Shown here in pieces: positions 7,604 to 15,317 of a stretch of DNA of 32,340 bases. The notes under the pieces were generated by a model. That model was not told the DNA's origin and searched no databases. It was given only the letters and a program-made list of their open reading frames with translations. This DNA is from Chloroflexota bacterium (GTDB lineage: Bacteria > Chloroflexota > Limnocylindria > P2-11E): positions 1 through 32,340 of the forward strand of contig VBDX01000115.1 in NCBI GenBank assembly GCA_005881885.1, given 5' to 3'. The first letter of the stretch is position 1; every line of letters begins with the position of its first letter. The position numbers and the translations under genes are program-made.

Positions 7604-7758
7604 CAAATCAGTCGCGCAGACTACGGAACGACGCTGACACTTCGTTCGTCTAGAAGAAGACAGAGTCACCGTCGAGCAGGCAGACGACCGCTGTGCGGCA
7701 CGCGCCTTGCTCGATCGATGCAATGAGCGACAAGACGGTCGGGAGGTAGTGAACGCAC

Positions 7759-9579
7759 ATGGCGGTCTTCGCGCGAAGCGGCGAACAAGCCTCCTCTCGC
7801 CGTCGCGGTCCCTGGAAGCTTCTTCTGGCGCCGCTCGTCGTCCTGGTGATGGCGCTCGGTTTCGCGGTCGCCGCCGAAGCCGCATACGCGCAGCGCGCGC
7901 TCCCCGGGATGTCCGTCGGCGGGATCGCGATTGGATCGCTTGAGAAGGCCGCACTTCGCGATCGCCTCGACCACGAGATCGCCGCGCCATGGGCTGGTGC
8001 AACGGTGACGCTCGCCGGCGGTGAGCGGAGCTGGCGGGCGACGAACGCGGATCTGGGGATCGCTCCCGATCTCGACGCGGCGGTCGCCGCGGCCCTCGCG
8101 TATGGCAAGACAGGTGGTGTCTTGGACCGTCTTGGCGCCTGGAGCGATGCCCTGCGCGGCGACGCCAACATCCCGTTCACGATGCGGTCTCGAGGAGACG
8201 CGCTCGATCGCTGGGTCGCCGCGGCCGCCCGCGACACCGATCGCGCGCCGGTCTCCGGCGAGCTGCGTGTGAGCGCCAAGGGTCTCGAAGCCACGAAACC
8301 GGCCCTCGGTCGTGAGGTTGACCGTGTCGCCACCGTCGCGTCGCTGCTCTCGGCCGATTCGCTCGGCGACCGCGAGGTCACGCTCCGCGTTCGCTTCGCG
8401 TACCCGGCGGTCGACGCATCGGGCTTCGATGATGCGTACGCGCTCGCGTCGGCGATCGTGACGCCGCTCACCGTGGCCGTCGAGGATCGGACGTGGAACG
8501 AGAGCCCGACTGGCCTCGCCTCGCTGCTGATCGTCGAGCGCATTGCGGCGAGGGCCGGCGAGCTGCCGGCGATCCCCCGAGAGGCGATCGCGCCATCAGC
8601 CCGCTATCGCTACGCGGTCTCGCTTGCGAATGAGCGCGTCGCGTCGTGGGTCACAGCGCTCGGCAACGTTCTCGATCATCCGGGCAAGAGTGCGAAGTAC
8701 CAAGTGAGCGCGGAAGGCGCGGTCACCGTCATCCCGTCCGAGAGCGGGGTGCGGATCGACCAAGCGAAGCTGCGCGCGCTTTTCCTCGACGAGCTCCTCC
8801 GGCCCGCGGCCGGGCCCACTCGTGTGGTCGAGGCCCCGGCTGCGGTCGACACCTCGGCGTTCACGACCGAGCAGGCCAAAGAGCTCGCGCCGAAGCTCTC
8901 TCTGGCTTCGACGTTCACGACGTACTACCCGCCGAGCGGGTCTCGGCACGCGAACATCTCGACCGGCGCGTCGCAGTTCGACGGCGTCGTGATCATGCCC
9001 GGGCAGACGTTTTCGTTCTGGGAGCTGCTCGGTCCGGTCACCGTCGAGCGCGGATACGCGTACGCCGGGGCGATCATCAACAACCGGTCCGACGAGAATG
9101 TGATCGGGGGCGGCCTCTGCCAGGTATCCACGACGATCTTCAACGCCGTATCGCAGCAGGGCTATGAGATCGTCGAGCGCCACGCTCACGGCTACTACAT
9201 CGATCGTTATCCGATCGGCTACGACGCCGCGGTGTTCGAACCGGGCGTCGACTTCAAGTGGCGCAACGACACGGCGAATCCCGTCTTCATCTACTCGTGG
9301 AGCGGCGACACCTGGCTCAAGATCGACGTGTGGAGCATCCCGACCGGGCGCACTGTGATCGTGAGCGCTCCCACGCAGAAGAACTTCGTCCACCCAGCGG
9401 CGGACCAGCCGGCCGATCCCGCTTTCCCGCGGGGCGTGAGCGTCGACGGCCGCGACGTGTTCCGGACGCGGACCGTCTACGAGAACGGCAAGGTGCTGCA
9501 CCAGGACTTCCTCGCCAGCCACTACGCGCCCGTCTGGGGTGGCGCGCTCCCGGCGCCGGTGACGCCGCCGACGCCGTAA
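7759..9579 (+). CDS. VanW-family membrane-anchored cell-envelope protein
   Basis: The 606-residue protein starts at ATG 7759 with a GGGAGGTAG ribosome site. A Lys/Arg-containing N-terminus and one hydrophobic helix (~residues 26-46) act as signal anchor, placing the bulk outside the membrane. Residues ~50-380 resemble the repeated putative peptidoglycan-binding (PG_binding_4) region, with LPGMSVGGIAIGSLEKAAL at its start. Residues ~395-555 are the VanW domain: a TYYPPSGSRHANI region, GVVIMPGQTFSFWELLGP, and GGGLCQVSTTIFNAV with the conserved GGLCQ core. The family is linked to the cell wall, but its biochemical activity is not established. The name does not imply vancomycin resistance here, since no other van genes are present. 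It ends with a proline-rich tail. Confidence 0.88.
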   Translation: MAVFARSGEQASSRRRGPWKLLLAPLVVLVMALGFAVAAEAAYAQRALPGMSVGGIAIGSLEKAALRDRLDHEIAAPWAGATVTLAGGERSWRATNADLGIAPDLDAAVAAALAYGKTGGVLDRLGAWSDALRGDANIPFTMRSRGDALDRWVAAAARDTDRAPVSGELRVSAKGLEATKPALGREVDRVATVASLLSADSLGDREVTLRVRFAYPAVDASGFDDAYALASAIVTPLTVAVEDRTWNESPTGLASLLIVERIAARAGELPAIPREAIAPSARYRYAVSLANERVASWVTALGNVLDHPGKSAKYQVSAEGAVTVIPSESGVRIDQAKLRALFLDELLRPAAGPTRVVEAPAAVDTSAFTTEQAKELAPKLSLASTFTTYYPPSGSRHANISTGASQFDGVVIMPGQTFSFWELLGPVTVERGYAYAGAIINNRSDENVIGGGLCQVSTTIFNAVSQQGYEIVERHAHGYYIDRYPIGYDAAVFEPGVDFKWRNDTANPVFIYSWSGDTWLKIDVWSIPTGRTVIVSAPTQKNFVHPAADQPADPAFPRGVSVDGRDVFRTRTVYENGKVLHQDFLASHYAPVWGGALPAPVTPPTP

Positions 9580-9583
9580 ACGC

Positions 9584-9666
9584 TTGCCGCTCCGCGGCAA
9601 CCGGTACGTGCAGGTGTTCGCGCACCTGCTGTAACCCGCTCCGAGACCGACCTGAAAGCAGGTCGG
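9584..9666 (+). repeat. Cluster of three perfect hairpins
   Basis: Three successive inverted repeats follow the VanW stop: TTGCCGC-TCC-GCGGCAA (9584-9600), GCAGGTG-N6-CACCTGC (9610-9629) and CCGACCTG-AAAG-CAGGTCGG (9647-9666). None has a T tract. They may form a bidirectional or factor-dependent terminator, or a structured 5' region for the DUF5667 gene. CAGGT and its complement are shared by hairpins two and three. Confidence 0.55.
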
Positions 9667-9697
9667 ATAACGAGCCAACAGGCAGGCCGTTAGACGC

Positions 9698-10777
9698 GTG
9701 GTGGGACGTCGGACCGCCAAGGACACCGAAGCGCTGATCGAGAAGGTCGCTAGCGGCGAGCGACTCCTCGAGGAGATCAAGGACCCTGAGCTTCGCGAGA
9801 CGGTCCGGCTCGCGCTCCGTCTGCACAAGGATCCCTACAGTGGGCCCGATGCGAAGACTCGCTCCCGAATTCGGTCGCGCGTCTTCCGCACGCTGCGTCC
9901 AGGGCCAGCATCTCTCGCCGATCGCATCGTGATCAGCTTCGAGATCCTCGCGAAGCCCGCGCCCTACGCGATGCGCGCGTTCGCGATCGCGCTCATCGTC
10001 GCGTGCATCGGCGCGAGCACGGCCCTCGTCAGCGCGGGCACCGTCGCGGACGATCCTCTGTACTCAGTGAAGATCGCTTCCGAGCGGGTGCGCCTCGCGC
10101 TCGCCGCGACGCCGGAGGATCGTGCGATCGTCGAGCTGTCGATCGCCGAGCACCGCCTGGCCGAAGCGGCCACGCTCGCGAACGCTGGCTACGACGATGA
10201 CGTGATCGTCGCCACCAGCGAGTATGGCGAGCATCTGGCGAATGCCGCGGCGGAGCTCGCGCAGGTCGAGTCCGTCACCCCCGAGACCGCGACGCTCGTC
10301 ACCCAGCTGAAGCAGAAGATGGACGAGCATCGTGCCACCGCGGCGGCGGTCGTCGCGCGGCTCGCCGACGATCCGAGCACCGCGCCCGCCGCGGCCGCAC
10401 TCTCTGTGCTAGCGGCTACCAACGTACCGTCGCAAGACCTGAGCCCCGCGGCGGCGATCGCGGCGCAGGCGGCAGACACCGCGGATCGGGCCGCCACGGT
10501 CGCCGAGCAGAAGGTCACGCCGCGATCGAGCGCAACACCACGGGCGACGCCGGCGCCGGAGCGGACCGCTGGCGCACAAGCGACGGTCGGCGCGAGGACG
10601 CAAGCGCAGCCGGCGACGGAGACCCGCCGGGCCGAGAGCGCTCGCGAAACGAACACGCCAAAGAACGAGCGCGCCGCCGAGTCCGCGCGGAAGGCCGCCG
10701 ACGAGGCGAAGGCCGCCGCCCAGAAGGCGAAGGAAGGCAAAAAGAAAACTCCCTCACCGACACCGCCCCGGCGCTAG
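9698..10777 (+). CDS. DUF5667 domain protein with one membrane helix and an Ala/Lys-rich tail
   Basis: The 359-residue protein has a short helical N-terminus with LRETVRLALRLHKDPYSGPD, a membrane helix at about residues 88-110, and then the DUF5667 signature: DDPLYSVKIASERVRLALA followed by PEDRAIVELSIAEHRLAEA. Residues ~120-270 are helical and rich in Ala and Glu. The tail (~275-359) is low-complexity Thr/Ala/Pro, then Lys-rich. The domain is probably extracytoplasmic. DUF5667 proteins often accompany extracytoplasmic-function sigma factors, but no sigma gene is seen nearby. Two adjacent GTG codons (9698, 9701) could each be the start, and no strong Shine-Dalgarno precedes them. The function is unknown. 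Confidence 0.8.
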   Translation: MVGRRTAKDTEALIEKVASGERLLEEIKDPELRETVRLALRLHKDPYSGPDAKTRSRIRSRVFRTLRPGPASLADRIVISFEILAKPAPYAMRAFAIALIVACIGASTALVSAGTVADDPLYSVKIASERVRLALAATPEDRAIVELSIAEHRLAEAATLANAGYDDDVIVATSEYGEHLANAAAELAQVESVTPETATLVTQLKQKMDEHRATAAAVVARLADDPSTAPAAAALSVLAATNVPSQDLSPAAAIAAQAADTADRAATVAEQKVTPRSSATPRATPAPERTAGAQATVGARTQAQPATETRRAESARETNTPKNERAAESARKAADEAKAAAQKAKEGKKKTPSPTPPRR

Positions 10778-10784
10778 CGCCACG

Positions 10785-10790
10785 TAGCAT
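10785..10790 (+). promoter_or_regulatory. TAGCAT -10-like hexamer before the GT87 gene
   Basis: TAGCAT is followed by 10 nt and then GTG 10801, with no Shine-Dalgarno. This fits a near-leaderless transcript starting in the 23-nt gap. Confidence 0.35.
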
Positions 10791-10800
10791 CCCCGGCGAC

Positions 10801-11994
10801 GTGAGCAGCGCACGCCGCGCGGATGCGGCGTTCCTCATCGCGATCTTGGCGGGCGTCCTCTTCATCGCATTGCTCGGGCCGCTCGGCCGGCGCCTCGAGA
10901 TGGTGCACGCGAATGACTTCTCCGGCTTCTGGTCCGGACCGCGGACGGTTCTGGTCGGCGGCGATCCCTGGGACCCCACGAGCTACGTGGATACGGCGGT
11001 CGAGCTCGGGACGAAGAAGCCCGACGCGAATGTCTATGACTACATGCCGTGGGTCCTCTTCGCGCTCCTTCCGCTCGCCGCGCTTCCACTGGAGGTCGCC
11101 GGGTGGATCTGGATGATCCTGTCGATGACTCTCGCGGTCATCGCGCTGCGCGCGCTTCTGCGCGCGTTCGTGCCGGGCCGGCCGCTGATCCATGGCGCGC
11201 TCGGCCTCGCGCTCTTTGTCGGACAACCCGGATTCCACGCGGTCGTCCTCGGGCAGTGGGCGCTCCTGCTGATGTCGGCGAGCGCGGCGGTCGTCCTCGC
11301 GGTCCGCGCGGGTCATACGCGACGCGCGGCCTTCGCGGCGCTCGCGTTCCTCGCGAAGCCGCAGATCTTCGTCTGGACGGCGCTCGGGCTCGCCATCGCG
11401 GCGGTCTTCGACGTCCGCTACCGGCGTTTCGTGCGCTACGCGCTCGTGCTCGGCGGCGCTGTGGTGGTGTGCACGTGGCTCGCGTTCCCGGAATGGTTCC
11501 CGGCGTGGCTCGCGGACATCCCGCCGCGCCGGACCGGCCGTTCGGCGGTGCTGCTCTCAGCGTTCGGTCAGGTCCTCGGCACGCCCGGCAGGGTGCTCGC
11601 GGTCGCGGTCATCTTGGGCGGCGTCGCGCTCGCCTCGCGCTTCGTGCCCGGGAGCGATGCGTGGCTCGCGGTATGGCTCGCGCTCTCCAGCGCGGGCGCG
11701 ATCTATAGCTGGTCCTACGACCAGGTGCTGTTGTTCGTTCCACTCACGATCGCGTGCGGCGTGCTCGCCGCAGCCGGACGCGAGCGTGCGATGAGAACGC
11801 TTGCGCTCGGTGGAGCTGTCACGCTGCTCATCGTGTCGCTCGCCTTCTACGCGATCGGGGTCGCGCGCCACGATGAGACGTTCAGCGTGGCGATCCCGGT
11901 CGCGTTCTTCATCGCGATCGTGTGGTCGCTCTGGCCGTATCGTCGCAGCACGCTAATCCGCGAGCGCCCGGCGCAGCAGATCCAGGCCGCCTAG
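10801..11994 (+). CDS. GT87 (DUF2029) polytopic membrane glycosyltransferase-like protein
   Basis: This 397-residue integral membrane protein has about ten hydrophobic helices. The first periplasmic loop carries the family-typical NDFSGFWSGPRTVLVGGDPWD segment with acidic residues, then YDYMPWVLFALLPLA. A later FLAKPQIFVWTALGL helix matches the family pattern in which a Lys-Pro pair follows a membrane segment. GT87 members use polyprenyl-phosphate-linked sugars outside the membrane, for example mannosyl transfer in mycobacterial envelope glycolipids. The exact substrate here is unknown. Its last 42 nt overlap the end of the convergent cinA-like gene. Confidence 0.85.
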   Translation: MSSARRADAAFLIAILAGVLFIALLGPLGRRLEMVHANDFSGFWSGPRTVLVGGDPWDPTSYVDTAVELGTKKPDANVYDYMPWVLFALLPLAALPLEVAGWIWMILSMTLAVIALRALLRAFVPGRPLIHGALGLALFVGQPGFHAVVLGQWALLLMSASAAVVLAVRAGHTRRAAFAALAFLAKPQIFVWTALGLAIAAVFDVRYRRFVRYALVLGGAVVVCTWLAFPEWFPAWLADIPPRRTGRSAVLLSAFGQVLGTPGRVLAVAVILGGVALASRFVPGSDAWLAVWLALSSAGAIYSWSYDQVLLFVPLTIACGVLAAAGRERAMRTLALGGAVTLLIVSLAFYAIGVARHDETFSVAIPVAFFIAIVWSLWPYRRSTLIRERPAQQIQAA

Positions 11995-13068
11995 AAGCGC
12001 GCGCCGCCTTCCGTCCGCCGGGGAGCGGAATTTCACGGTGAGCTGGCGCGTACGCTGCGGCGTGATCGTGCGCAGCTCGCTCTCCTCGGTCCCCGCGGGC
12101 GTCAAGAGGAACACATCCCCGCCCAGCGCGCGCGCTTCGCGCTCCAGCGCATCCGCGTGCGCACCGAGACGCACGAGACCGCCTGCGAACCACTGCGGCG
12201 CGTCGCTCGCGTCAGCTAAGGAACGCGCGATGTCGCCCATCGACAGCGATTCCGCGACCGCGAGGACCCAGCCACGGGCAAGCAGCGCGCGGCCGATCAC
12301 GCCGGCCAGCGTTTCGCCATCGGTGCCCCACACGTAGTCGCCGAGGCGCGCGCGGACGTCGGCCTCCACGCGCGCGATCCGCGCGTCGGCCTCCGCGGCG
12401 GTCGGGGCCTTATCGGCGATGCGCACGTGGACGCCGTCGTTCTTGGCATACGTGGCCACGGTCGGGCTTGTAGAACGGACGAGCTCGTCGAGCCGCTCTT
12501 CGACCGCGCTCTCGCCGATCCCAAGGAGCTTCAGCGTCCGGCGCCGGAGCGCGCTTCCTTGAGCGAGAGTCGGCTCGACCTGGTCCTCCCACATCGGTGT
12601 CATCTCGCGCGGCACCCCGGGCATCGCCACGATCCGCTTGCCGTCCTTCCATACGTCCCAACCCGGCGCGGTGCCGTTGGGATTGGAGAGCGCTCTCGCG
12701 GATGGGATGAGCCAGGCCTGCTTGCGGTTGCGCTCGGGCATCGGCAGGCCGCGTCCTGCGAACCAAGAGCGCAGCTCTTTTTCGAGGTCCGGATCGACGG
12801 CCGGGGTCTCGCCAAGCGCGGCGGCGATCGCCTCGCGTGTCAGGTCATCCTCGGTGGGCCCGAGCCCGCCCGTCACCACCACGAGGTCGCTCCGAGCGAG
12901 CGCTCGCTCGAATGCTTCCTTCGCGCGCCCGAGATTGTCGCCGACGGTCTGCATGTGCAGACAGTCGATGCCGAGCAGGGCGAGCCGACCGGCGAGATAA
13001 GCGGCGTTCGTGTCCACGATCTCGCCCAACAGGAGCTCGGTGCCGACCGAGAGGAGCTCAGCCCGCAT
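11953..13068 (-). CDS. cinA: CinA-family protein with degenerate C-terminal amidase domain
   Basis: The 371-residue protein starts at ATG 13068. Residues ~1-170 form the molybdopterin-binding-like (MoCF/COG1058) domain, with SVGTELLLGEIVDTNAAYLA and VVTGGLGPTEDDLTREA. The middle contains MPGVPREMTPMWEDQV. In intact CinA the C-terminal domain is a nicotinamide-nucleotide amidase with AESCTGG. Here the equivalent reads AESLSMGDIARSL (~268-280), and the later TGIAGP-like segment is not recognisable. The N-terminal domain, associated with ADP-ribose pyrophosphatase activity in the family, looks intact. The C-terminal amidase activity is therefore doubtful. The open frame continues upstream past 13068 through the CBS and tRNA region, but this extension is not coding. 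The 3' end overlaps the convergent GT87 gene. Confidence 0.88.
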   Translation of the reverse strand: MRAELLSVGTELLLGEIVDTNAAYLAGRLALLGIDCLHMQTVGDNLGRAKEAFERALARSDLVVVTGGLGPTEDDLTREAIAAALGETPAVDPDLEKELRSWFAGRGLPMPERNRKQAWLIPSARALSNPNGTAPGWDVWKDGKRIVAMPGVPREMTPMWEDQVEPTLAQGSALRRRTLKLLGIGESAVEERLDELVRSTSPTVATYAKNDGVHVRIADKAPTAAEADARIARVEADVRARLGDYVWGTDGETLAGVIGRALLARGWVLAVAESLSMGDIARSLADASDAPQWFAGGLVRLGAHADALEREARALGGDVFLLTPAGTEESELRTITPQRTRQLTVKFRSPADGRRRALLGGLDLLRRALAD

Positions 13069-13153
13069 GCGGTTGGCCGGTCGCTCTGGCACGTGACTTG
13101 CATCGCTTCGTGCCGCTAACCGAGAAATCCCAACCCTTCCCTTCCTCACCACG

Positions 13154-13181
13154 AACCCCGCCCGCAAGGACGGGGTTTTGT
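13154..13181 (+). terminator. Terminator-like hairpin in the cinA upstream region
   Basis: AACCCCG (13154-13160) pairs with CGGGGTT (13171-13177), followed by TT and G. It faces the DUF5679 gene promoter region and could insulate it. The 183-nt gap from 13069 to 13251 holds no other clear gene. Confidence 0.5.
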
Positions 13182-13251
13182 GGTCTTTATTGGGTCTGCA
13201 GCCCGCTGAGAGGGCTAGGGTACGCTGCGCTGAAGCGTACGGAGGTGCTCG

Positions 13252-13398
13252 TTGGCCAGTGGCTATTGCGTGAAGTGCAAAGCGACACGTGAGATCAAAG
13301 ATCCGCAACAGATCACGATGAAGAACGGTCGCCCCGCCACTCAGGGCGTGTGCCCGGTGTGCGGGACCAAGATCTTCAAGATCGGCGCGTCGACCTAA
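13252..13398 (+). CDS. DUF5679 small zinc-ribbon protein
   Basis: A 48-residue protein starts at TTG 13252, preceded 5 nt away by a strong ribosome site GGAGGTG (13241-13247). It has two CxxC pairs (YCVKCK and VCPVCG), between them the characteristic segment ITMKNGRPATQG, and ends IFKIGAST. This matches DUF5679, a small family common in Chloroflexota and Actinobacteria. The four Cys probably bind one zinc ion. The molecular role is unknown. It may be co-transcribed with the CBS gene 45 nt downstream. Confidence 0.88.
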   Translation: MASGYCVKCKATREIKDPQQITMKNGRPATQGVCPVCGTKIFKIGAST

Positions 13399-13443
13399 AC
13401 CGGTACGAGTCCTGCGGCGGCCTCCGGGATCCGGAGGTGCGTC

Positions 13444-13884
13444 ATGAAAGTTCGCGAGCTGATGACCGGTGACCCGGCCACCGTCGACTCGAATGCGACG
13501 TTGGGCGAGGTCGCCACGCTGATGAAGCAGCAAGACTGCGGTTCCATTCCCGTCGTCGACGGTGGCCGGCTCGTCGGGATCGTCACCGATCGGGACATCG
13601 TCGTCCGGGCGGTCGCTGCGGGGAAAGACCCGAAGACGCTGCGCGTGACCGAGGTCATGTCCGCGGATCCGATCACGGTCGGCCCGGATGAGGACGTCAA
13701 GCGGGCCGAGAAGGTCATGGCCGATCGGCAGATCCGTCGCCTTCCCGTGGTCGAGAACGGTTCGCTCGTCGGGATCCTCGTGACGGCGCAGATCGCGCGA
13801 TCCGAGAACGAGAGCACGACCGGCAAGACGCTGAAGGAGATCAGCGCGCCGGCGAGCGGGAAAGGTTCGCACGCGCGCGGATGA
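13444..13884 (+). CDS. CBS-domain-pair protein
   Basis: The 146-residue protein consists of two tandem CBS domains (residues ~1-60 and ~65-125). Each has the family pattern of a V-xx-M start followed by a D-x-(I/V) turn: VRELMTGDPATVD, then IPVVDGGRLVGIVTDRDIV, and VTEVMSADPITVG, then LPVVENGSLVGILV. Such Bateman modules bind adenine nucleotides such as AMP, ATP or NAD and sense energy status. A short Ser/Gly/Lys tail follows, with no fused enzyme. A GGAGGTG ribosome site precedes ATG 13444. Stand-alone pairs are often stress-related, and the partner is not evident. Confidence 0.9.
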   Translation: MKVRELMTGDPATVDSNATLGEVATLMKQQDCGSIPVVDGGRLVGIVTDRDIVVRAVAAGKDPKTLRVTEVMSADPITVGPDEDVKRAEKVMADRQIRRLPVVENGSLVGILVTAQIARSENESTTGKTLKEISAPASGKGSHARG

Positions 13885-13906
13885 TGCGGAGATGTGGACA
13901 ACTCTG

Positions 13907-13936
13907 TTGATGGTGCTGCTGGCCCGTCGGTACCAT
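13907..13936 (+). promoter_or_regulatory. Promoter of tRNA-Lys
   Basis: TTGATG (13907-13912), an 18-nt spacer and TACCAT (13931-13936) end 7 nt before the mature tRNA 5' end. The -10 hexamer matches the TANNNT class seen at other starts here. Confidence 0.55.
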
Positions 13937-13943
13937 TTCAATG

Positions 13944-14018
13944 GGGCCAGTAGCTCAGCGGTAGAGCAGGGGACTCTTAATCCCTTGGCCGAGAGTTCGA
14001 ATCTCTCCTGGCTCACCA
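13944..14018 (+). tRNA. tRNA-Lys (anticodon CUU)
   Basis: The full cloverleaf can be drawn: acceptor GGGCCAG with CTGGCTC, D arm GCTC/GAGC, anticodon stem GGGGA with TCCCT around loop CTCTTAA (anticodon CTT at 13976-13978), and T arm GAGAG-TTCGAAT-CTCTC. Discriminator A and an encoded CCA end at 14018. Confidence 0.96.
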
Positions 14019-14062
14019 GCTTCCGCGGAATGCCCGGGCTCGGATGAGCGTTCCCGCTCGCG

Positions 14063-14500
14063 ATGAGTGAGGAACGCCGGCCCGGGCCGGTCCGCGGCTT
14101 CAACCAGTCGGTCATCGAGGACTTCCGCGCACATCACGGTCAGGTCACGCGTGGACCGTTCACGGGGCGATCTCTGCTTCTTCTTACGACGCGTGGCCGC
14201 AAGACGGGCACGGAGCGCACGAATCCTCTCGCCTACACCCGCGACGGCGATCACTATGTGGTGGTCGCGTCCAAAGGCGGTGCGCCGGCGAACCCGGATT
14301 GGTATCGGAACCTGCGCGCCCAGCCAAGCGTGACCGTCGAGGTCGGGCCGGAGCGGTTCCAAGCCAGAGCGGCCATTGCGAAAGGTGGCGAGCGCCGGCG
14401 TCTTTATGATGCTCACTCCGCGCGGATGCCGGCGTTCAAGGACTACGAGCGACGAACAAGGCGCGAGATACCGGTGATCGTCCTCGAACGAGCGGTCTGA
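14063..14500 (+). CDS. F420-type (Ddn/DUF385) nitroreductase family protein
   Basis: This 145-residue protein matches the deazaflavin-dependent nitroreductase family of split-barrel flavin/F420 enzymes. Diagnostic segments are LLTTRGRKTGTERTNPLAY, a VVVASKGGAPANPDWYRNL stretch and VTVEVG. Members such as mycobacterial Ddn reduce quinones and nitroimidazoles with F420H2 at the membrane. The physiological substrate here is unknown, and no F420 biosynthesis genes are in the window. ATG 14063 lies 44 nt after the tRNA. It ends RREIPVIVLERAV, a normal family end. Confidence 0.9.
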   Translation: MSEERRPGPVRGFNQSVIEDFRAHHGQVTRGPFTGRSLLLLTTRGRKTGTERTNPLAYTRDGDHYVVVASKGGAPANPDWYRNLRAQPSVTVEVGPERFQARAAIAKGGERRRLYDAHSARMPAFKDYERRTRREIPVIVLERAV

Positions 14501-14530
14501 CCCGCCGCATCCGCCCGCGCCGCCCGCGCG

Positions 14531-14536
14531 TACTTT
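14531..14536 (+). promoter_or_regulatory. TACTTT -10-like hexamer before the cytochrome gene
   Basis: TACTTT is followed by 7 nt and TTG 14544, which would make the mRNA leaderless. CTGGAAG in the gap is at most a weak ribosome site. Confidence 0.4.
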
Positions 14537-14543
14537 CTGGAAG

Positions 14544-15317
14544 TTGAGCAAGCGCCGCTTCGTCCTCGCGGGCGTCCTCGGGGCGATCGTCACGGGCGTC
14601 GCGATCCTCCTCGTCGCGTTGCCATTCGCGCTGGTCCACCGGCAAGATCTTCCGCTCGAGCGCACGTACGGAGACGCCGCGGTCTCACTCGTCTCACGGT
14701 TCCTGGGCGGCGATGCCAGTAATCCGCGCGGGAACGATCCCCGCGCTCTTTCCGCGGGACGTGCCGCGTACACCGGATCCTGTGCCGTCTGTCACGGCGC
14801 GAAAGGCGACGGCCGCGGCGTTTTCGGCCCCACGACGTATCCGGACGCGACCGACCTCACCGCCGACGCCGTGAAACGCAAGACCGACGCGCAGCTCTTC
14901 TGGATCATCAAGAACGGGCTCGGGTTCACGGCGATGCCGGCGTTCGGCGACGCGTACAAGGATGAGGACATCTGGGCGATGGTCGCGTACGTCCGTGTGC
15001 TGCAACGGGGTGATGCGAACGCGATCACCATCCCCGTGCCCACGCAGGCCCAGCTGCTGCTCGCGGATCCGCGAGGCGATCGGATGGCGCGTGGCGCGGC
15101 GGTCTACTTCGCCCAGGGCTGCCATCTCTGTCATGGGCCCGAGGGCGACGCGCCCGCCGATCTCTCCATCCGCGGACGTATCGAGACCGAGATCGTGCGC
15201 AAGGGAAGCGAGCGCGGGATGCCGTCGTACGGGAAAGATCGCATCAGCGACGCGGAGCTGGCGGACCTCGAGGTCTACCTGCTTCGCTTCGCGGCCATTC
15301 CCTCGAGCCCGGACTGA
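14544..15317 (+). CDS. Membrane-anchored dihaem cytochrome c
   Basis: The 257-residue protein starts at TTG 14544. An uncleaved-looking signal anchor (residues ~6-31) places two class I cytochrome c domains outside the membrane. The first has CAVCH (80-84) and the likely axial Met in GFTAMPAFGD (near 131). The second has CHLCH (193-197) and MPSYGKD (near 222). Two haems are therefore expected, each covalently bound and with His/Met ligation. It may shuttle electrons to a terminal oxidase or accept them from a dehydrogenase, but no partner is encoded here. Its last 43 nt overlap the convergent glycosyltransferase gene. Confidence 0.92.
   Translation: MSKRRFVLAGVLGAIVTGVAILLVALPFALVHRQDLPLERTYGDAAVSLVSRFLGGDASNPRGNDPRALSAGRAAYTGSCAVCHGAKGDGRGVFGPTTYPDATDLTADAVKRKTDAQLFWIIKNGLGFTAMPAFGDAYKDEDIWAMVAYVRVLQRGDANAITIPVPTQAQLLLADPRGDRMARGAAVYFAQGCHLCHGPEGDAPADLSIRGRIETEIVRKGSERGMPSYGKDRISDAELADLEVYLLRFAAIPSSPD

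Noticed and set aside
7399-7653. 84-codon plus-strand frame after nrdJ
   Set aside because: It would be translated through the strong intrinsic terminator, has biased Pro/Arg composition at its start and no ribosome site.
7759-9579. Vancomycin-resistance determinant
   Set aside because: VanW-domain proteins are widespread in sensitive bacteria, and no vanH, vanA or vanX-type genes are in the window.
7520-13901. Origin of replication suggested by DnaA boxes at 7520 and 13893
   Set aside because: The two boxes are over 6 kb apart, there is no box cluster or AT-rich unwinding element, and dnaA, dnaN or gyrB are absent.
13069-14115. Long minus-strand open frame extending the CinA protein at its N-terminus
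   Set aside because: It runs antisense through the DUF5679 gene, the CBS gene and tRNA-Lys. The CinA family begins at the ATG at 13068.
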